Positions 18,354 through 27,646 of a stretch of 64,000 nt of DNA are shown piece by piece (within the stretch, counting starts at the first letter, position 1; the number at the start of each line of letters is the position of its first letter). The notes beneath the pieces were generated by a model, which saw only the letters and a program-made list of their open reading frames with translations, made no database searches and was not told where the DNA came from. Origin of the DNA: Microlunatus sp. Gsoil 973 (lineage in GTDB: Bacteria > Actinomycetota > Actinomycetes > Propionibacteriales > Propionibacteriaceae); the NCBI RefSeq assembly GCF_009707365.1, contig NZ_CP046122.1, forward strand, positions 1,798,001-1,862,000, given 5' to 3'. A program made the position numbers and the translations under genes.

Positions 18354-19123
18354 CGGGCCGCGCCTTCTCGACCGTCCCATTGACCGGCAGCCGGTTCCTC
18401 CTCCAGCGCCAGCGCCTGATCGAGGAACCCGGCCAACAGGATCACCACACTGCTCACCACGGCCATGCCGACCGCACAGCTGAGCAGCCCGACAGTCCCG
18501 GCGCTGGTCAACTGACCCATCCGACCCTGCGGAACGACGTTGCTGAACAGATGACCGGCAACGGCAAGCCCGGCAAGGCCGATCGCGATGAAGCTGACGA
18601 GTCCGGCCGCTTCGGTGATCTCGAAGAGCGGCAACGGGCGCATCCGCTCCAACAGCCGGTAGCGACCGCCGACGTACAGCAGATGGAGGCCGGTTGCCAG
18701 CACCACACCACCCTGGAAGCCGCCACCAGGAGTGATCGCACCATGGGCGACGACATCGATCCCGATCAACAACGTCACGGGAAAGAACACCGCGGTCAGC
18801 AGTCTGGTGGAGTCCATCACCGGCATCTCCGGATCGACCTGACGGCGCCGTTCCCTGCGCACCGGCCTGAGCAATGCCGCGACTCCGGCGACCGACGCGA
18901 CCAGAATGGTCTCCTCACCGAAGGTGTCCAACGCCCGCTGATCGAAGTTCACCGCGGACACCGCATTGGCTGTCGCATGCCGGAAGCTCGCCGCAACCGC
19001 AAGATCGCGATAGGGATGACGGTGGCCGCCGAACGCCGGCAGACCGAGCACGCCCACCGCTAGAACGACCACGGCACCGGCCAACCCGAGCGCCAGAAGG
19101 ACCATCCGCGCCCGGCGGCTCAT
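18350..19123 (-). CDS. mrpB: fused MbhE-like/MrpB antiporter subunit
   Basis: The ATG at 19123 (overlapping the previous stop) gives 257 aa, about twice a normal MrpB. Residues 1-~90 contain SAVNFDQRALDTFGEETILV, resembling the MbhE module found at the C-terminus of MrpA and in Mbh hydrogenases (FDTLGE motif). Residues ~105-257 are the MnhB domain (LIGIDVVAHGAITPGGGFQG). The fusion replaces two separate genes of archaeal Mbh operons. Confidence 0.82.
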   Translation of the reverse strand: MSRRARMVLLALGLAGAVVVLAVGVLGLPAFGGHRHPYRDLAVAASFRHATANAVSAVNFDQRALDTFGEETILVASVAGVAALLRPVRRERRRQVDPEMPVMDSTRLLTAVFFPVTLLIGIDVVAHGAITPGGGFQGGVVLATGLHLLYVGGRYRLLERMRPLPLFEITEAAGLVSFIAIGLAGLAVAGHLFSNVVPQGRMGQLTSAGTVGLLSCAVGMAVVSSVVILLAGFLDQALALEEEPAAGQWDGREGAAR

Positions 19124-19377
19124 CGGTCCTCCCGGCCCGACCGACGCAGCGTCGTGATCTTGCGTACCGCGAGCATCACCATCAACGGCACCACCGCGGT
19201 GCCGACCGCAAGCTGGCTGAGCGCCACATCGGGAGCCTGCACCGCGACGAACAACAACGACAGCAACACCCCGTAACCGCCCAGGGTGACCGCCTGCTGC
19301 GCCGGACGGCGGGTGAAGACCACCACCGCGGCGCCGATCAACACCAAGGTCAGCAACGCCGCGATCACGATGATCAT
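19120..19377 (-). CDS. DUF4040/MbhD-like antiporter subunit
   Basis: This small protein (85 aa from ATG 19377) has three helices: MIIVIAALLTLVLIGAAVVV, then VTLGGYGVLLSLLFV, then SQLAVGTAVVPLMVMLAV. It corresponds to the MbhD module that in MrpA is fused behind the ND5-like domain. The motif APDVALSQLAVG is characteristic. Start and stop both overlap neighbours by ATGA. Confidence 0.82.
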   Translation of the reverse strand: MIIVIAALLTLVLIGAAVVVFTRRPAQQAVTLGGYGVLLSLLFVAVQAPDVALSQLAVGTAVVPLMVMLAVRKITTLRRSGREDR

Positions 19378-19739
19378 CGGGGCTGCCTCCCCACGTCTTG
19401 TCGCCCAGCACCGTCCTCGGCCGTGACCAGCCGAGCGATCGACGTTGTGAGCACCGGTGCCGACAGGGCAGCCGCGGCAACACTGACCGCGATCGCTGCA
19501 CTGCCCAGGGTCAGCCCCTGGTGGATGATCGCGGCGATGCCGAGCAACGGCAGTGCCAATGTGCTGCACGGCGCCAAGAAGTGCAGCCGGGTCACCGCGC
19601 TGCGTGCGGTGACGACACCGGCGGAAGCGACCATCACCACGGCCAATGCCAGAACGATCAGAACGGCGCTGATCACCGGCCGAGGACCCCCGGTGACCAG
19701 GGCCGGGACCAGGCCGGAGATCAACTCAATCACGGTCAT
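19374..19739 (-). CDS. mrpG: Mrp/Mnh antiporter subunit G
   Basis: This is the three-helix MrpG/MnhG subunit, 121 aa, identified by the conserved LHFLAPCSTLALPLLGIAA region following the first helix. It overlaps mrpF by 14 bases at its start and the MbhD-like gene at its stop, in a tight operon. Confidence 0.85.
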   Translation of the reverse strand: MTVIELISGLVPALVTGGPRPVISAVLIVLALAVVMVASAGVVTARSAVTRLHFLAPCSTLALPLLGIAAIIHQGLTLGSAAIAVSVAAAALSAPVLTTSIARLVTAEDGAGRQDVGRQPR

Positions 19740-20013
19740 CCCCGGCCTGGTCCCCCGCAGGCCGCCGGTCCGGTGTCAGCAGCCGGGTGAAGACCAACAG
19801 GCCGGCCGCCGAGAGTAGCGCCAACACCACAGCGACGATCAGATAGGAGGACTGCCCGGCGACCATCGCCAACGCGATGATGATCATCAGACCGGACACG
19901 GTGATCAATTGCAGTCCGATCAGCCGTTCGGCGGGCGTACCCGTCGCGCTGCGGTACAGACCGGGCAGCAACCCGGCCACCGCGATCACCAGCACGGCAA
20001 CCATCCAGATCAT
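19726..20013 (-). CDS. mrpF: Mrp/Mnh antiporter subunit F
   Basis: This is the 95-aa MrpF subunit with three helices and the central motif ERLIGLQLITVSGLMIIIAL (family pattern DRllAldllg). It overlaps mrpE at its start and mrpG at its stop. The charged tail RRPAGDQAGDDRD is cytoplasmic. Confidence 0.87.
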   Translation of the reverse strand: MIWMVAVLVIAVAGLLPGLYRSATGTPAERLIGLQLITVSGLMIIIALAMVAGQSSYLIVAVVLALLSAAGLLVFTRLLTPDRRPAGDQAGDDRD

Positions 20014-20495
20014 CGCCGAGCCACCCGCGCGCTCAGATCGGGCCGACCGCCGACGAGCCGGTCGAGCTGCAGGCTGCCGTCCTCGGATTCGACCCGCAGG
20101 ACCACCGAGCCGGGAGTCGACGACACGGCCAACACCGCGCCCTGCCGCCAGGTGATCGCCTTCGCGCCGTCACCGGACGGCACCGGCACGCGTACCGAGC
20201 GCTCCTCTCGGGCAGGTTCCCGCCGGCCCGCAGCGAGCCACCGGACAAGTCGCAGCAGATCGGCCGAGGCCACGGCCGGCACCATCGCCGCCCACCCCAG
20301 CCAGCGCAGCCACATCCGTCCGGGAAGCCCCGGTTGCCCGCCAATCGCGCGCCGGGCGACCCGAGCCAGCACAGCGCAGAGTCCCGCGGCGGCGAACCCG
20401 ATCGCCAGCTCCTCGCCGCTGATCGATGACACCGTCGCTGTCCAGATCAGGGCTCCTGCCAGCCACCACGCCGCGATCTCGATCCCGGCACGCAC
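20010..20495 (-). CDS. mrpE: Mrp/Mnh antiporter subunit E
   Basis: This is the first gene of the antiporter operon, 161 aa. The GTG at 20495 is chosen because a GGAAGGGAG ribosome site precedes it and the first membrane helix (IEIAAWWLAGALIWTATVS) follows at once. The C-terminal domain with AVLAVSSTPGSVVLRVESED is the MrpE hallmark (T-P-G-[ST] stretch). It is divergent from the TPP-dependent enzyme gene across a 251-bp gap, in which I see no certain promoter. Confidence 0.87.
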   Translation of the reverse strand: MRAGIEIAAWWLAGALIWTATVSSISGEELAIGFAAAGLCAVLARVARRAIGGQPGLPGRMWLRWLGWAAMVPAVASADLLRLVRWLAAGRREPAREERSVRVPVPSGDGAKAITWRQGAVLAVSSTPGSVVLRVESEDGSLQLDRLVGGRPDLSARVARR

Positions 20496-20746
20496 GCGTG
20501 TCTCCCTTCCTCGGGGCGTCCAGCCGCACCGGCCTGGTACCCGAACCGTGACCCGCGGAACAGCGATCACTGGGCACCCCTCAGGTTTTGCGCGAAGACG
20601 ATGAAAAGCACGATCGGCTCTCAGGATCCTCAGAATCGGCAATCACCATCCCCGACCATTCCCGGTTCGCCGACGACGGCGCGGGTAGCGGCCAAGAGAC
20701 CGGACAGAAGACACACCACTTCAAACACCACTTCGAAGGACTGGCG

Positions 20747-22543
20747 ATGGCTGAAACAGTTGCCGATTATCTGCTCCGACGGTTGCGGGACTGGGAGGTC
20801 GAGCAGGTGTTCGGCTATCCCGGCGACGGCATCAACGGCCTGATCGCAGCCTTCGGCGAGGCCGACAACAAACCCCGGTTCGTCCAGGCGCGGCACGAGG
20901 AGATGGCCGCCTTCGAGGCGGTGGGCTACGCAAAGTTCAGCGGCCGTGTCGGGGTCTGCGTCGCCACGTCCGGCCCCGGCGCGATCCACCTGTTGAACGG
21001 GTTGTACGACGCCAAACTCGACCACGCGCCGGTGGTGGCCATCGTCGGCCAGACCGCACGCAGCGCGATCGGCAGCAGCTATCAGCAGGAAGTCGATCTG
21101 AAGACCCTGTTCAAGGATGTCGCCGCCGAGTACCTGGTCGAGGTGAACGTCGCCGAGCAGCTGCCCAACGCCATCGATCGCGCCATCAGGACCGCTGAGG
21201 CAACCCGGTCGCCAACGGCGTTGATCATCCCCAACGATCTTCAGGAGGAGGAGTACACCCCGCCGGGCCACGCGTTCAAGGAGGTGCCGTCCAGCCCGCC
21301 GGGCACCGCGTGGGGCCGGGTGGTCCCGCGTGAGGAGGACCTGCGCGCCGCAGCCGACCTGATCAACTCCGGCTCCAAGGTGGCGATCCTGGTCGGCCAG
21401 GGAGCCCGGCCCGCCGCTCAGCAGGTGATCGAGCTGGCCGAGGCAACCGGCGCAGGCGTCGCGAAAGCCCTGCTCGGCAAGGACGTCCTGCCCGATGACC
21501 TGCCGTTCGTCACCGGCGCGATCGGCCTGCTCGGCACCCGGCCGAGCTACGAGCTGATGCGTGACTGCGACACGCTGATCATGATCGGCTCGAACTTCCC
21601 CTACAGCCAGTTCCTGCCCGAACCCGGCCAGGCCCGCGCCGTACAGATCGACATCGACGGCCGGTTCATCGGCATGCGCTACCCGACCGAGATCAACCTG
21701 GTGGGTGACAGCAGCAGCACCCTGGATGCGCTGTTGCCGATGATCGAACGCACCTCCGATCGGTCCTGGCGGGAGACGGTGGAGAAGAACATCGCCGACT
21801 GGTGGCAGACCGTGCACAACGAGGCCACGGTGAAGGCGGATCCGATCAACCCGATGCTGATCGTCTCCGAACTCTCCGATCGCATTCCCGACAACGCGAT
21901 GATCACCGCCGATTCCGGCTCGTCCACGAACTGGTACGCCAGGAACCTCAAGATCAGGCCCGGGATGCGGTCCACGCTGTCCGGGACGCTGGCCACCATG
22001 GGACCGGGAGTCCCGTACGCGATCGGCGCCAAGTTCGCCCATCCCGACCGGCCGGTGATCGCACTGGTCGGCGATGGGGCGATGCAGATGAACGGTATGG
22101 CGGAACTGATCACCATCGCCCACTACCACCACCTGTGGAGCGACCCGCGCTGCATCGTCTGCATCTTCCACAACAACGACCTCAACCAGGTGACCTGGGA
22201 ACTGCGCTCGATGGGCGGATCGCCGAAGTTCGAGGAATCGCAGGTGCTGCCCGACGTCGACTTCGCCAGCTTCGCCGCCTCACTCGGGCTGAACGCGATG
22301 CACGTCGACGACCCGGAGCAGATCGGTGCGGCGTGGCAGGGCGGGTTGGACGCCGACGTGCCGACGGTGCTGGACATCCGCTGCGACCCGGAGGTGCCGC
22401 CGATCCCGCCGCATGCCACCTTCGAGCAGATGAAGGAGACCGCGGCTTCACTGCTCAAGGGCGACCCGAACGCGCTGCACATCATGGTGCAGGGTGCGAA
22501 GACCAAGTTGCAGGAGTTCAGGCCGGGAGAGCGCGGCAGATGA
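20747..22543 (+). CDS. thiamine pyrophosphate enzyme, pyruvate oxidase (PoxB)-like
   Basis: This is a three-domain TPP enzyme of the acetolactate synthase/pyruvate oxidase family, 598 aa. The Glu that activates TPP lies in RFVQARHEEMAAFEAVGYA. The cofactor motif starts GDGAMQMNGMAELITIAHYH and ends with the NN pair in FHNNDLNQ. The start at ATG 20747 follows GAAGGA. PoxB-like members oxidise pyruvate to acetate and CO2 and pass electrons to quinone, but the exact substrate is not proven here. The stop overlaps the next gene by ATGA. Confidence 0.85.
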   Translation: MAETVADYLLRRLRDWEVEQVFGYPGDGINGLIAAFGEADNKPRFVQARHEEMAAFEAVGYAKFSGRVGVCVATSGPGAIHLLNGLYDAKLDHAPVVAIVGQTARSAIGSSYQQEVDLKTLFKDVAAEYLVEVNVAEQLPNAIDRAIRTAEATRSPTALIIPNDLQEEEYTPPGHAFKEVPSSPPGTAWGRVVPREEDLRAAADLINSGSKVAILVGQGARPAAQQVIELAEATGAGVAKALLGKDVLPDDLPFVTGAIGLLGTRPSYELMRDCDTLIMIGSNFPYSQFLPEPGQARAVQIDIDGRFIGMRYPTEINLVGDSSSTLDALLPMIERTSDRSWRETVEKNIADWWQTVHNEATVKADPINPMLIVSELSDRIPDNAMITADSGSSTNWYARNLKIRPGMRSTLSGTLATMGPGVPYAIGAKFAHPDRPVIALVGDGAMQMNGMAELITIAHYHHLWSDPRCIVCIFHNNDLNQVTWELRSMGGSPKFEESQVLPDVDFASFAASLGLNAMHVDDPEQIGAAWQGGLDADVPTVLDIRCDPEVPPIPPHATFEQMKETAASLLKGDPNALHIMVQGAKTKLQEFRPGERGR

Positions 22544-23637
22544 GCCGTCGAGCGCCGGACGTCCGCGAGGTCCGGGCCGCGGCCTATCAACTGCCGACAC
22601 CGACTCCTGAGGCGGACGGCACCCTCGCCTGGGACTCGACCACGATCGTCGTTGCCGAGGTGTCGGCCGACGACGTGGTCGGACTGGGCTGGACCTATGC
22701 CGATGCGGCCTGCGTGCCGCTGATCACCGGAGTGCTGGCTCCGGTGATCACGGGTCGGTGTGTGCTCTCCGTACCGGAGAACTGGCAGGCCATGCAGCAG
22801 CGGATCCGCAACCTCGGCCGCCCCGGCCTGGTGTCCTGTGCCCTGTCCGCGGTCGACATCGCGTTGTGGGACGCGGCTGCCCGATGGCTGGACGTCCCGG
22901 CGGCCGATCTGCTCGGCCGCTGCCGCGAGGAGGCCGCTCTCTACGGCAGCGGCGGCTTCACCAGCTACGACGATGATCAACTCATCGATCAACTCAGGTC
23001 CTGGACCGACCGCGACATCGGACGGGTGAAGATCAAGATCGGCGAGTCCTGGGGTGGCCGGACGGACGAGGACCTGCGACGGGTCGGTCTGACCCGGGAG
23101 ACCGTCGGTCCGAACATCCAGGTGCTGGTCGACGCCAACGGCGGCTACACGGTCGGCCAGGCCCGGCGGATGGCCGACGCCCTGGCCGAGCTGGGAGTGA
23201 TCTGGTTCGAGGAGCCGGTGTCCAGTGATGATCTTGCCGGATTGGACACCGTCCGGGCTTCCACAGTGATCGACGTGGCTGCCGGCGAGTACGGCTACGA
23301 CCTGGTCTATTTCGCTCGGATGGCGCCGGTGGTCGACTGCCTGCAGATCGACGTCACCCGCTGCGGCGGCTTCACCGAATGGCGACGGGCCGCCGCCGTC
23401 GCTGCGGCGAACGGCCTGGAGGTGTCGGCCCATTGCGCGCCGAACCTGTCTGCCCAGGCGGCCGCGGCAACCCCCAACTTCCGGCACATCGAGTGGTTCG
23501 CCGACCACGAACGGATCGAGTCCGAGCTTTTCGCGGGCTGCCTCGATCCGTTCGGCGGCTCAGTCACCGTGCCCCGGACCGGCGCCGGGCTCGGGCTGGT
23601 TTTCCGGCGGGACGCCGCCGAACCGTACGCCGTCTGA
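22540..23637 (+). CDS. enolase-superfamily enzyme, mandelate racemase/muconate lactonizing type
   Basis: This TIM-barrel enzyme (365 aa) abstracts a proton alpha to a carboxylate with Mg2+. The catalytic KxK (Lys164-x-Lys166 in RVKIKIGESWGG) and the metal ligands Asp in VDANGGYT, Glu in FEEPVSSDDL and Glu in AAGEYGYDL are all present. A His (VSAHCAPNLS) lies at the end of strand 7/8. It is translationally coupled to the TPP enzyme. The set suggests acid-sugar dehydration or racemisation, with the substrate unknown. Confidence 0.83.
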   Translation: MSRRAPDVREVRAAAYQLPTPTPEADGTLAWDSTTIVVAEVSADDVVGLGWTYADAACVPLITGVLAPVITGRCVLSVPENWQAMQQRIRNLGRPGLVSCALSAVDIALWDAAARWLDVPAADLLGRCREEAALYGSGGFTSYDDDQLIDQLRSWTDRDIGRVKIKIGESWGGRTDEDLRRVGLTRETVGPNIQVLVDANGGYTVGQARRMADALAELGVIWFEEPVSSDDLAGLDTVRASTVIDVAAGEYGYDLVYFARMAPVVDCLQIDVTRCGGFTEWRRAAAVAAANGLEVSAHCAPNLSAQAAAATPNFRHIEWFADHERIESELFAGCLDPFGGSVTVPRTGAGLGLVFRRDAAEPYAV

Positions 23638-23686
23638 TCACGCCAGGTGATCGGTCGGGAGACGCATAAGCATCAGGAGGAACACC

Positions 23687-26659
23687 ATGGCGACCATTGA
23701 TCTGCCGGCCCCGGTCCAACGCTCGGAGGGAGCGCAAGATCTCGACGTCCCCGGGATGGTGCAGGCCCTGCGTGACCGGGTTGACGGCGAGGTACGGTTC
23801 GACGACGGCAGCCGGGCGGCGTACTCCACCGACGCATCCAACTTCCGGCAGGTGCCGATCGGCGTGGTGCTGCCGCGGACCACGGACGCCGGGGTCGAGG
23901 CGGTCGCCGTCGCGCGCGAGTTCGGCGCACCGATCCTGTCCCGCGGCGGCGGCACCAGCCTGGCCGGTCAGTGCACCAACACCGCCGTGGTCATCGACTG
24001 GTCCAAGTACTGCCATCACTTGGAGTCGGTCGATCCGCAGGGCCGCACCTGCATCGTCCAACCCGGCATCGTGCTCGACGAGCTAAACCGCCAACTGGCC
24101 GATCACAAACTGCGCTTCGGACCTGAGCCGGCCACTCACATGAACTGCACGATCGGCGGCATGATCGGCAACAACTCCTGCGGCGCAACAGCGCAGCGCA
24201 CCGGCAAGGTGGTCGACAACATCCGCCGTCTGGAGGTACTGACCTACGACGGAACCCGCTTCTGGTGCGGTGAGACCAGCGACGAGGAGTACGCGGCCAT
24301 CGAGCGGCGCGGCGACACCCGGGCGACCATCTACCGACAACTCCACCGACTCCGCGACGAGTACGCCGACGAGATTCGCCGGCGCTACCCCGACATCCCC
24401 AGGCGGGTCTCGGGCTACAACCTGGACTCGCTGCTGCCCGAACACAACTTCGATGTCGCCGGACTGCTGGTCGGCAGCGAGTCGACACTGGTCACCGTGC
24501 TGCGGGCCGAACTGGAACTCGTCCCGGTGCTGTCCGAGCGCAGCCTGATCGTGCTCGGCTATCCCGACATCTACCGGGCCGGCGACGCCGTACCGGCGAT
24601 CCTGCCGCACGAACCGATCGCGCTCGAGGGTGTCGACCACAAGTTGATCACCGATGAACAGCTGAAGGGCCTTAATCCGCAGGCCATCGCGGAACTGCCC
24701 GAGGGCGCCGCCTTCCTGATGGTGCAGTTCGGCGGCAACACCACCGAGGAGGTCGACGAGCAGGGCAAGCAGCTGCTCGAGGCGCTGCACGAGACCGAAC
24801 ACGAGCCCGACGTCGCCTTCTACGACGACCCGGACCGGGAGTCGGAACTGTGGGCGGTCCGGGAGGCCGGCCTCGGCGCAACGGCGCATGTGCCGCATCG
24901 CCCGGACACCTTCGAGGGCTGGGAGGACTCGGCGGTCGGGCCGGACCGGCTCGGTGACTACCTGCGCGGTCTGCACAAGCTGTACCAGGAGTTCGGCTAC
25001 GCGAGCGAGACCGGCCCGAGTCTGTACGGTCACTTCGGCCAGGGCTGCGTGCACACCCGCATCCCGTTCGACCTCTACACGGCCGAAGGGGTGGCGACCT
25101 ACCGCCGGTTCATGGAACGCGCCGCCGATCTGGTGGCCGGATTCGGCGGGTCCTTCTCCGGCGAGCACGGTGACGGCCAGAGCCGCGGCGAACTGCTGCC
25201 CCGGATGTTCGGCGACCAGATCGTCGAGGCGTTCGGCCGGTTGAAGGCCGTCTTCGACCCGGCCGACCGGATGAACCCCGGAAAGGTGGTGGCGCCGTAC
25301 CGGCTGGACGAGAACCTTCGGCTGGGCGGCCACTGGGCACCCTGGGATCCGCAGGACCTGTACTTCAAATATCCGCACGACGGCGGCTCGTTCGCCGAGG
25401 CGGCCAACCGGTGCGTCGGAGTTGGCCGCTGCCGCCAGCACACCAACTCCGGTGGGGAGGTGATGTGCCCGTCCTACCAGGTCACCGGCGAGGAGGAGCA
25501 CTCGACCCGTGGCCGGGCCAGGCTGCTCTTCGAGATGGTCAACGGACACGGCGACAGTCCGGTCACCGACGGGTGGCGCTCCGAGGCGGTCCACGACGCT
25601 CTCGACCTCTGCCTTGCCTGCAAGGGCTGCAAGACCGACTGTCCGGCCGATGTCGACATGGCCAGCTACAAGGTCGAGTTCATGGCCCACTACTTTCGTG
25701 GCCGGCCCTGGAAGCGGCCCCGGTCCGACTTCGCCATCGGCTGGGTCCCGGCAGTCGCCCAACTGGTCAGCAGATTCCGGATGGCCCCGCTGGTCAACCG
25801 GCTCAGCCACACCCCGGGCCTGCATCGGTTGGCGATCCGGCTGGGTGAACTGGCCGACCGGGAGATCCCACCGTTCGCTGAACAGACGCTGCAGCAGTGG
25901 TTCGGCTCCCGCACCCCCACCGGTGACGGAAACCGCGGCACGGTGCTGCTCTGGCCCGACACGTTCACCAACAACTTCCATCCCCAGGTAGGACGTGCTG
26001 CTGTCGAACTCCTGGAGGAGGCGGGCTGGCGGGTCACCATGCCGCAACAGCCGGTCTGCTGCGGACTGACCTGGATCTCCACCGGTCAGCTGGGCATCGC
26101 CCGCCGGGTCCTCACTCGGACCGTACGGCAGCTGGCGCCCCACGTCCGCGACGGCGGTCTGGTACTCGGCCTGGAACCCAGCTGCACGGCGGTGTTCCGG
26201 TCCGACGCGCCGGAGATGTTCCCGACCGATCGGGACGTCCGCCGGCTCCGCGACCACACCGTGACGCTGGCCGAACTGCTCACCGAACACACGCCGGGGT
26301 ACCAGCCGCCCCAGGTCGGCGGGAAGGCGATCGCCCAGGTGCACTGCCACCAGCACGCGGTGATGGGCTGGGACAAGGACCAGGAGCTGCTGCAGGCGGC
26401 CGGGGTGGATGTCGAGCACCTCGAGTCGGGATGTTGCGGCCTGGCCGGCAACTTCGGCTTCGAACGCGGGCACGAAGAGGTCAGCGAGGGCGCCGCCGAA
26501 CGGGTGCTGCTGCCCCGTGTCCGGGAGGCCGACGATGCCACCGCCGTGCTGGCCGACGGCTTCAGCTGCCGGACGCAGATCCACGAGCTGGACAGCAACG
26601 GACGCGACGGGATCCATCTCGCCGAACTGCTGGCCGGAGGACTGACCGACAAACGCTGA
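23687..26659 (+). CDS. FAD-linked oxidase fused to Fe-S/CCG domains (D-lactate or 2-hydroxyacid dehydrogenase-like)
   Basis: This 990-aa fusion oxidises a 2-hydroxyacid. Residues ~25-540 are a vanillyl-alcohol-oxidase-type FAD domain (SRGGGTSLAGQCTNTAVVID, NNSCGATAQRTGKVVDNIRR). Two Fe-S motifs follow, near residue 575 (CVGVGRCRQH with CPSYQ) and at 642 (CLACKGCKTDCP). Two CCG domains (PVCCGLTW about 790, SGCCGLAGNFGF about 915) resemble GlpC/LutA heterodisulfide-like units. The architecture matches YdiJ and D-lactate dehydrogenases that feed the quinone pool. A CAGGAGG ribosome site precedes ATG 23687. Confidence 0.88.
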   Translation: MATIDLPAPVQRSEGAQDLDVPGMVQALRDRVDGEVRFDDGSRAAYSTDASNFRQVPIGVVLPRTTDAGVEAVAVAREFGAPILSRGGGTSLAGQCTNTAVVIDWSKYCHHLESVDPQGRTCIVQPGIVLDELNRQLADHKLRFGPEPATHMNCTIGGMIGNNSCGATAQRTGKVVDNIRRLEVLTYDGTRFWCGETSDEEYAAIERRGDTRATIYRQLHRLRDEYADEIRRRYPDIPRRVSGYNLDSLLPEHNFDVAGLLVGSESTLVTVLRAELELVPVLSERSLIVLGYPDIYRAGDAVPAILPHEPIALEGVDHKLITDEQLKGLNPQAIAELPEGAAFLMVQFGGNTTEEVDEQGKQLLEALHETEHEPDVAFYDDPDRESELWAVREAGLGATAHVPHRPDTFEGWEDSAVGPDRLGDYLRGLHKLYQEFGYASETGPSLYGHFGQGCVHTRIPFDLYTAEGVATYRRFMERAADLVAGFGGSFSGEHGDGQSRGELLPRMFGDQIVEAFGRLKAVFDPADRMNPGKVVAPYRLDENLRLGGHWAPWDPQDLYFKYPHDGGSFAEAANRCVGVGRCRQHTNSGGEVMCPSYQVTGEEEHSTRGRARLLFEMVNGHGDSPVTDGWRSEAVHDALDLCLACKGCKTDCPADVDMASYKVEFMAHYFRGRPWKRPRSDFAIGWVPAVAQLVSRFRMAPLVNRLSHTPGLHRLAIRLGELADREIPPFAEQTLQQWFGSRTPTGDGNRGTVLLWPDTFTNNFHPQVGRAAVELLEEAGWRVTMPQQPVCCGLTWISTGQLGIARRVLTRTVRQLAPHVRDGGLVLGLEPSCTAVFRSDAPEMFPTDRDVRRLRDHTVTLAELLTEHTPGYQPPQVGGKAIAQVHCHQHAVMGWDKDQELLQAAGVDVEHLESGCCGLAGNFGFERGHEEVSEGAAERVLLPRVREADDATAVLADGFSCRTQIHELDSNGRDGIHLAELLAGGLTDKR

Positions 26660-26699
26660 CCGGCGTTTCACCCGACCCGTGGGCGGGCAAAGATCCGAT

Positions 26700-27518
26700 A
26701 TGGATCTCGGACTGAGCGGGCGCACCGCGTTGATCACCGGCGGCGATTCGGGAATCGGCCTGGCCACCGCAGGACTGTTGCTCGGCGAGGGCGCGCGGGT
26801 GATCATCAGCGATCTCGACCAGGCGGAACTCGACCGCGCCGCGGCGTCGCTCACGGCCGGCGCCGACCGTGACGCGGTCGATCAACGGCTGTACGCCATC
26901 GCCGCGGACATCACCGATCCTGAGTCCATCGCCCGGCTCCGCAAGGAGGTCGCCTCCGTCGGCCGGCTCGACATCCTGATCAACTCCGCGGGCGTGACCG
27001 GGGCGACCGGCGCCTTCCACGAGATCGACGACGACGGCTGGGAGGACACGCTTGCCGTCGACCTGATGGGCCCGGTCCGGGTCACCCGCGCGTTCCTCGA
27101 TGATCTTCGCTTCTCCGGCCACGGACGGCTGATCTTCCTGACCTCGGAGAACGCGATCCAGCCCTATCCCGAAGAGATCCCCTACGACGCGGCCAAGGCA
27201 GCGCTGCTGGCGATCTCCAAGGGCCTGTCCAAGACGTACGGCTCGGACAACCTGTTGATCAACTGCGTCTCCCCCGCGTTCATCAGGACGCCGATGACCG
27301 ACGCCATGATGGACAAGCGCGCCGATGAGCTCGGAGTCAGCACCATGGAGGCGGTGGAGAGTTTCCTCGCCGAGAAGCGACCCAACATCGAACTCAAGCG
27401 CCGCGGAGAGCCCGAGGAGGTGGCATCCGTGATCGCCTTCCTCTGCTCGGAGCGGGCCAGCTTCATCACGGGCTCGGACTATCGGGTGGATGCCGGATCG
27501 GTCGCCTCCATCAACTGA
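26700..27518 (+). CDS. SDR family oxidoreductase
   Basis: This is a classical short-chain dehydrogenase, 272 aa from ATG 26700. It has the cofactor loop TGGDSGIG, the NSAG motif, the active serine in LTSENA and the catalytic YDAAK. It ends with the usual TGSDYRVDAG. It follows the FAD oxidase by 40 bases on the same strand. Substrate unknown; given the nearby erythrulose-type genes a polyol dehydrogenase is possible, but this is inference. Confidence 0.9.
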   Translation: MDLGLSGRTALITGGDSGIGLATAGLLLGEGARVIISDLDQAELDRAAASLTAGADRDAVDQRLYAIAADITDPESIARLRKEVASVGRLDILINSAGVTGATGAFHEIDDDGWEDTLAVDLMGPVRVTRAFLDDLRFSGHGRLIFLTSENAIQPYPEEIPYDAAKAALLAISKGLSKTYGSDNLLINCVSPAFIRTPMTDAMMDKRADELGVSTMEAVESFLAEKRPNIELKRRGEPEEVASVIAFLCSERASFITGSDYRVDAGSVASIN

Positions 27519-27530
27519 GAACCAGTGCCG

Positions 27531-27628
27531 TCAAGCAGGGACCATCAAGCAGGGACCATCAAGCAGGGACCATCAAGCAGGGACCATCAAGCAGGGACCA
27601 TCAAGCAGGGACCATCAAGCAGGGACCA
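27531..27628. repeat. seven perfect 14-bp tandem repeats
   Basis: The unit TCAAGCAGGGACCA is repeated seven times without change, directly followed by TCAACT and the ribosome site of the flavin reductase. The unit length is not a multiple of three, so the array is non-coding. It fills the 128-bp gap between the SDR and the reductase. Identical copies suggest recent expansion. Confidence 0.95.
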
Positions 27629-27646
27629 TCAACTCCAGGAGTGGTC

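Noticed and set aside
4750-20495. Formate hydrogenlyase-like system joining fdh with the Mbh-ordered antiporter
   Set aside because: No hydrogenase large or small subunit or NuoH-like anchor is present, and eight kilobases of unrelated genes lie between.
27531-27628. CRISPR or coding repeat
   Set aside because: The 14-bp units are contiguous without spacers and not a multiple of three.
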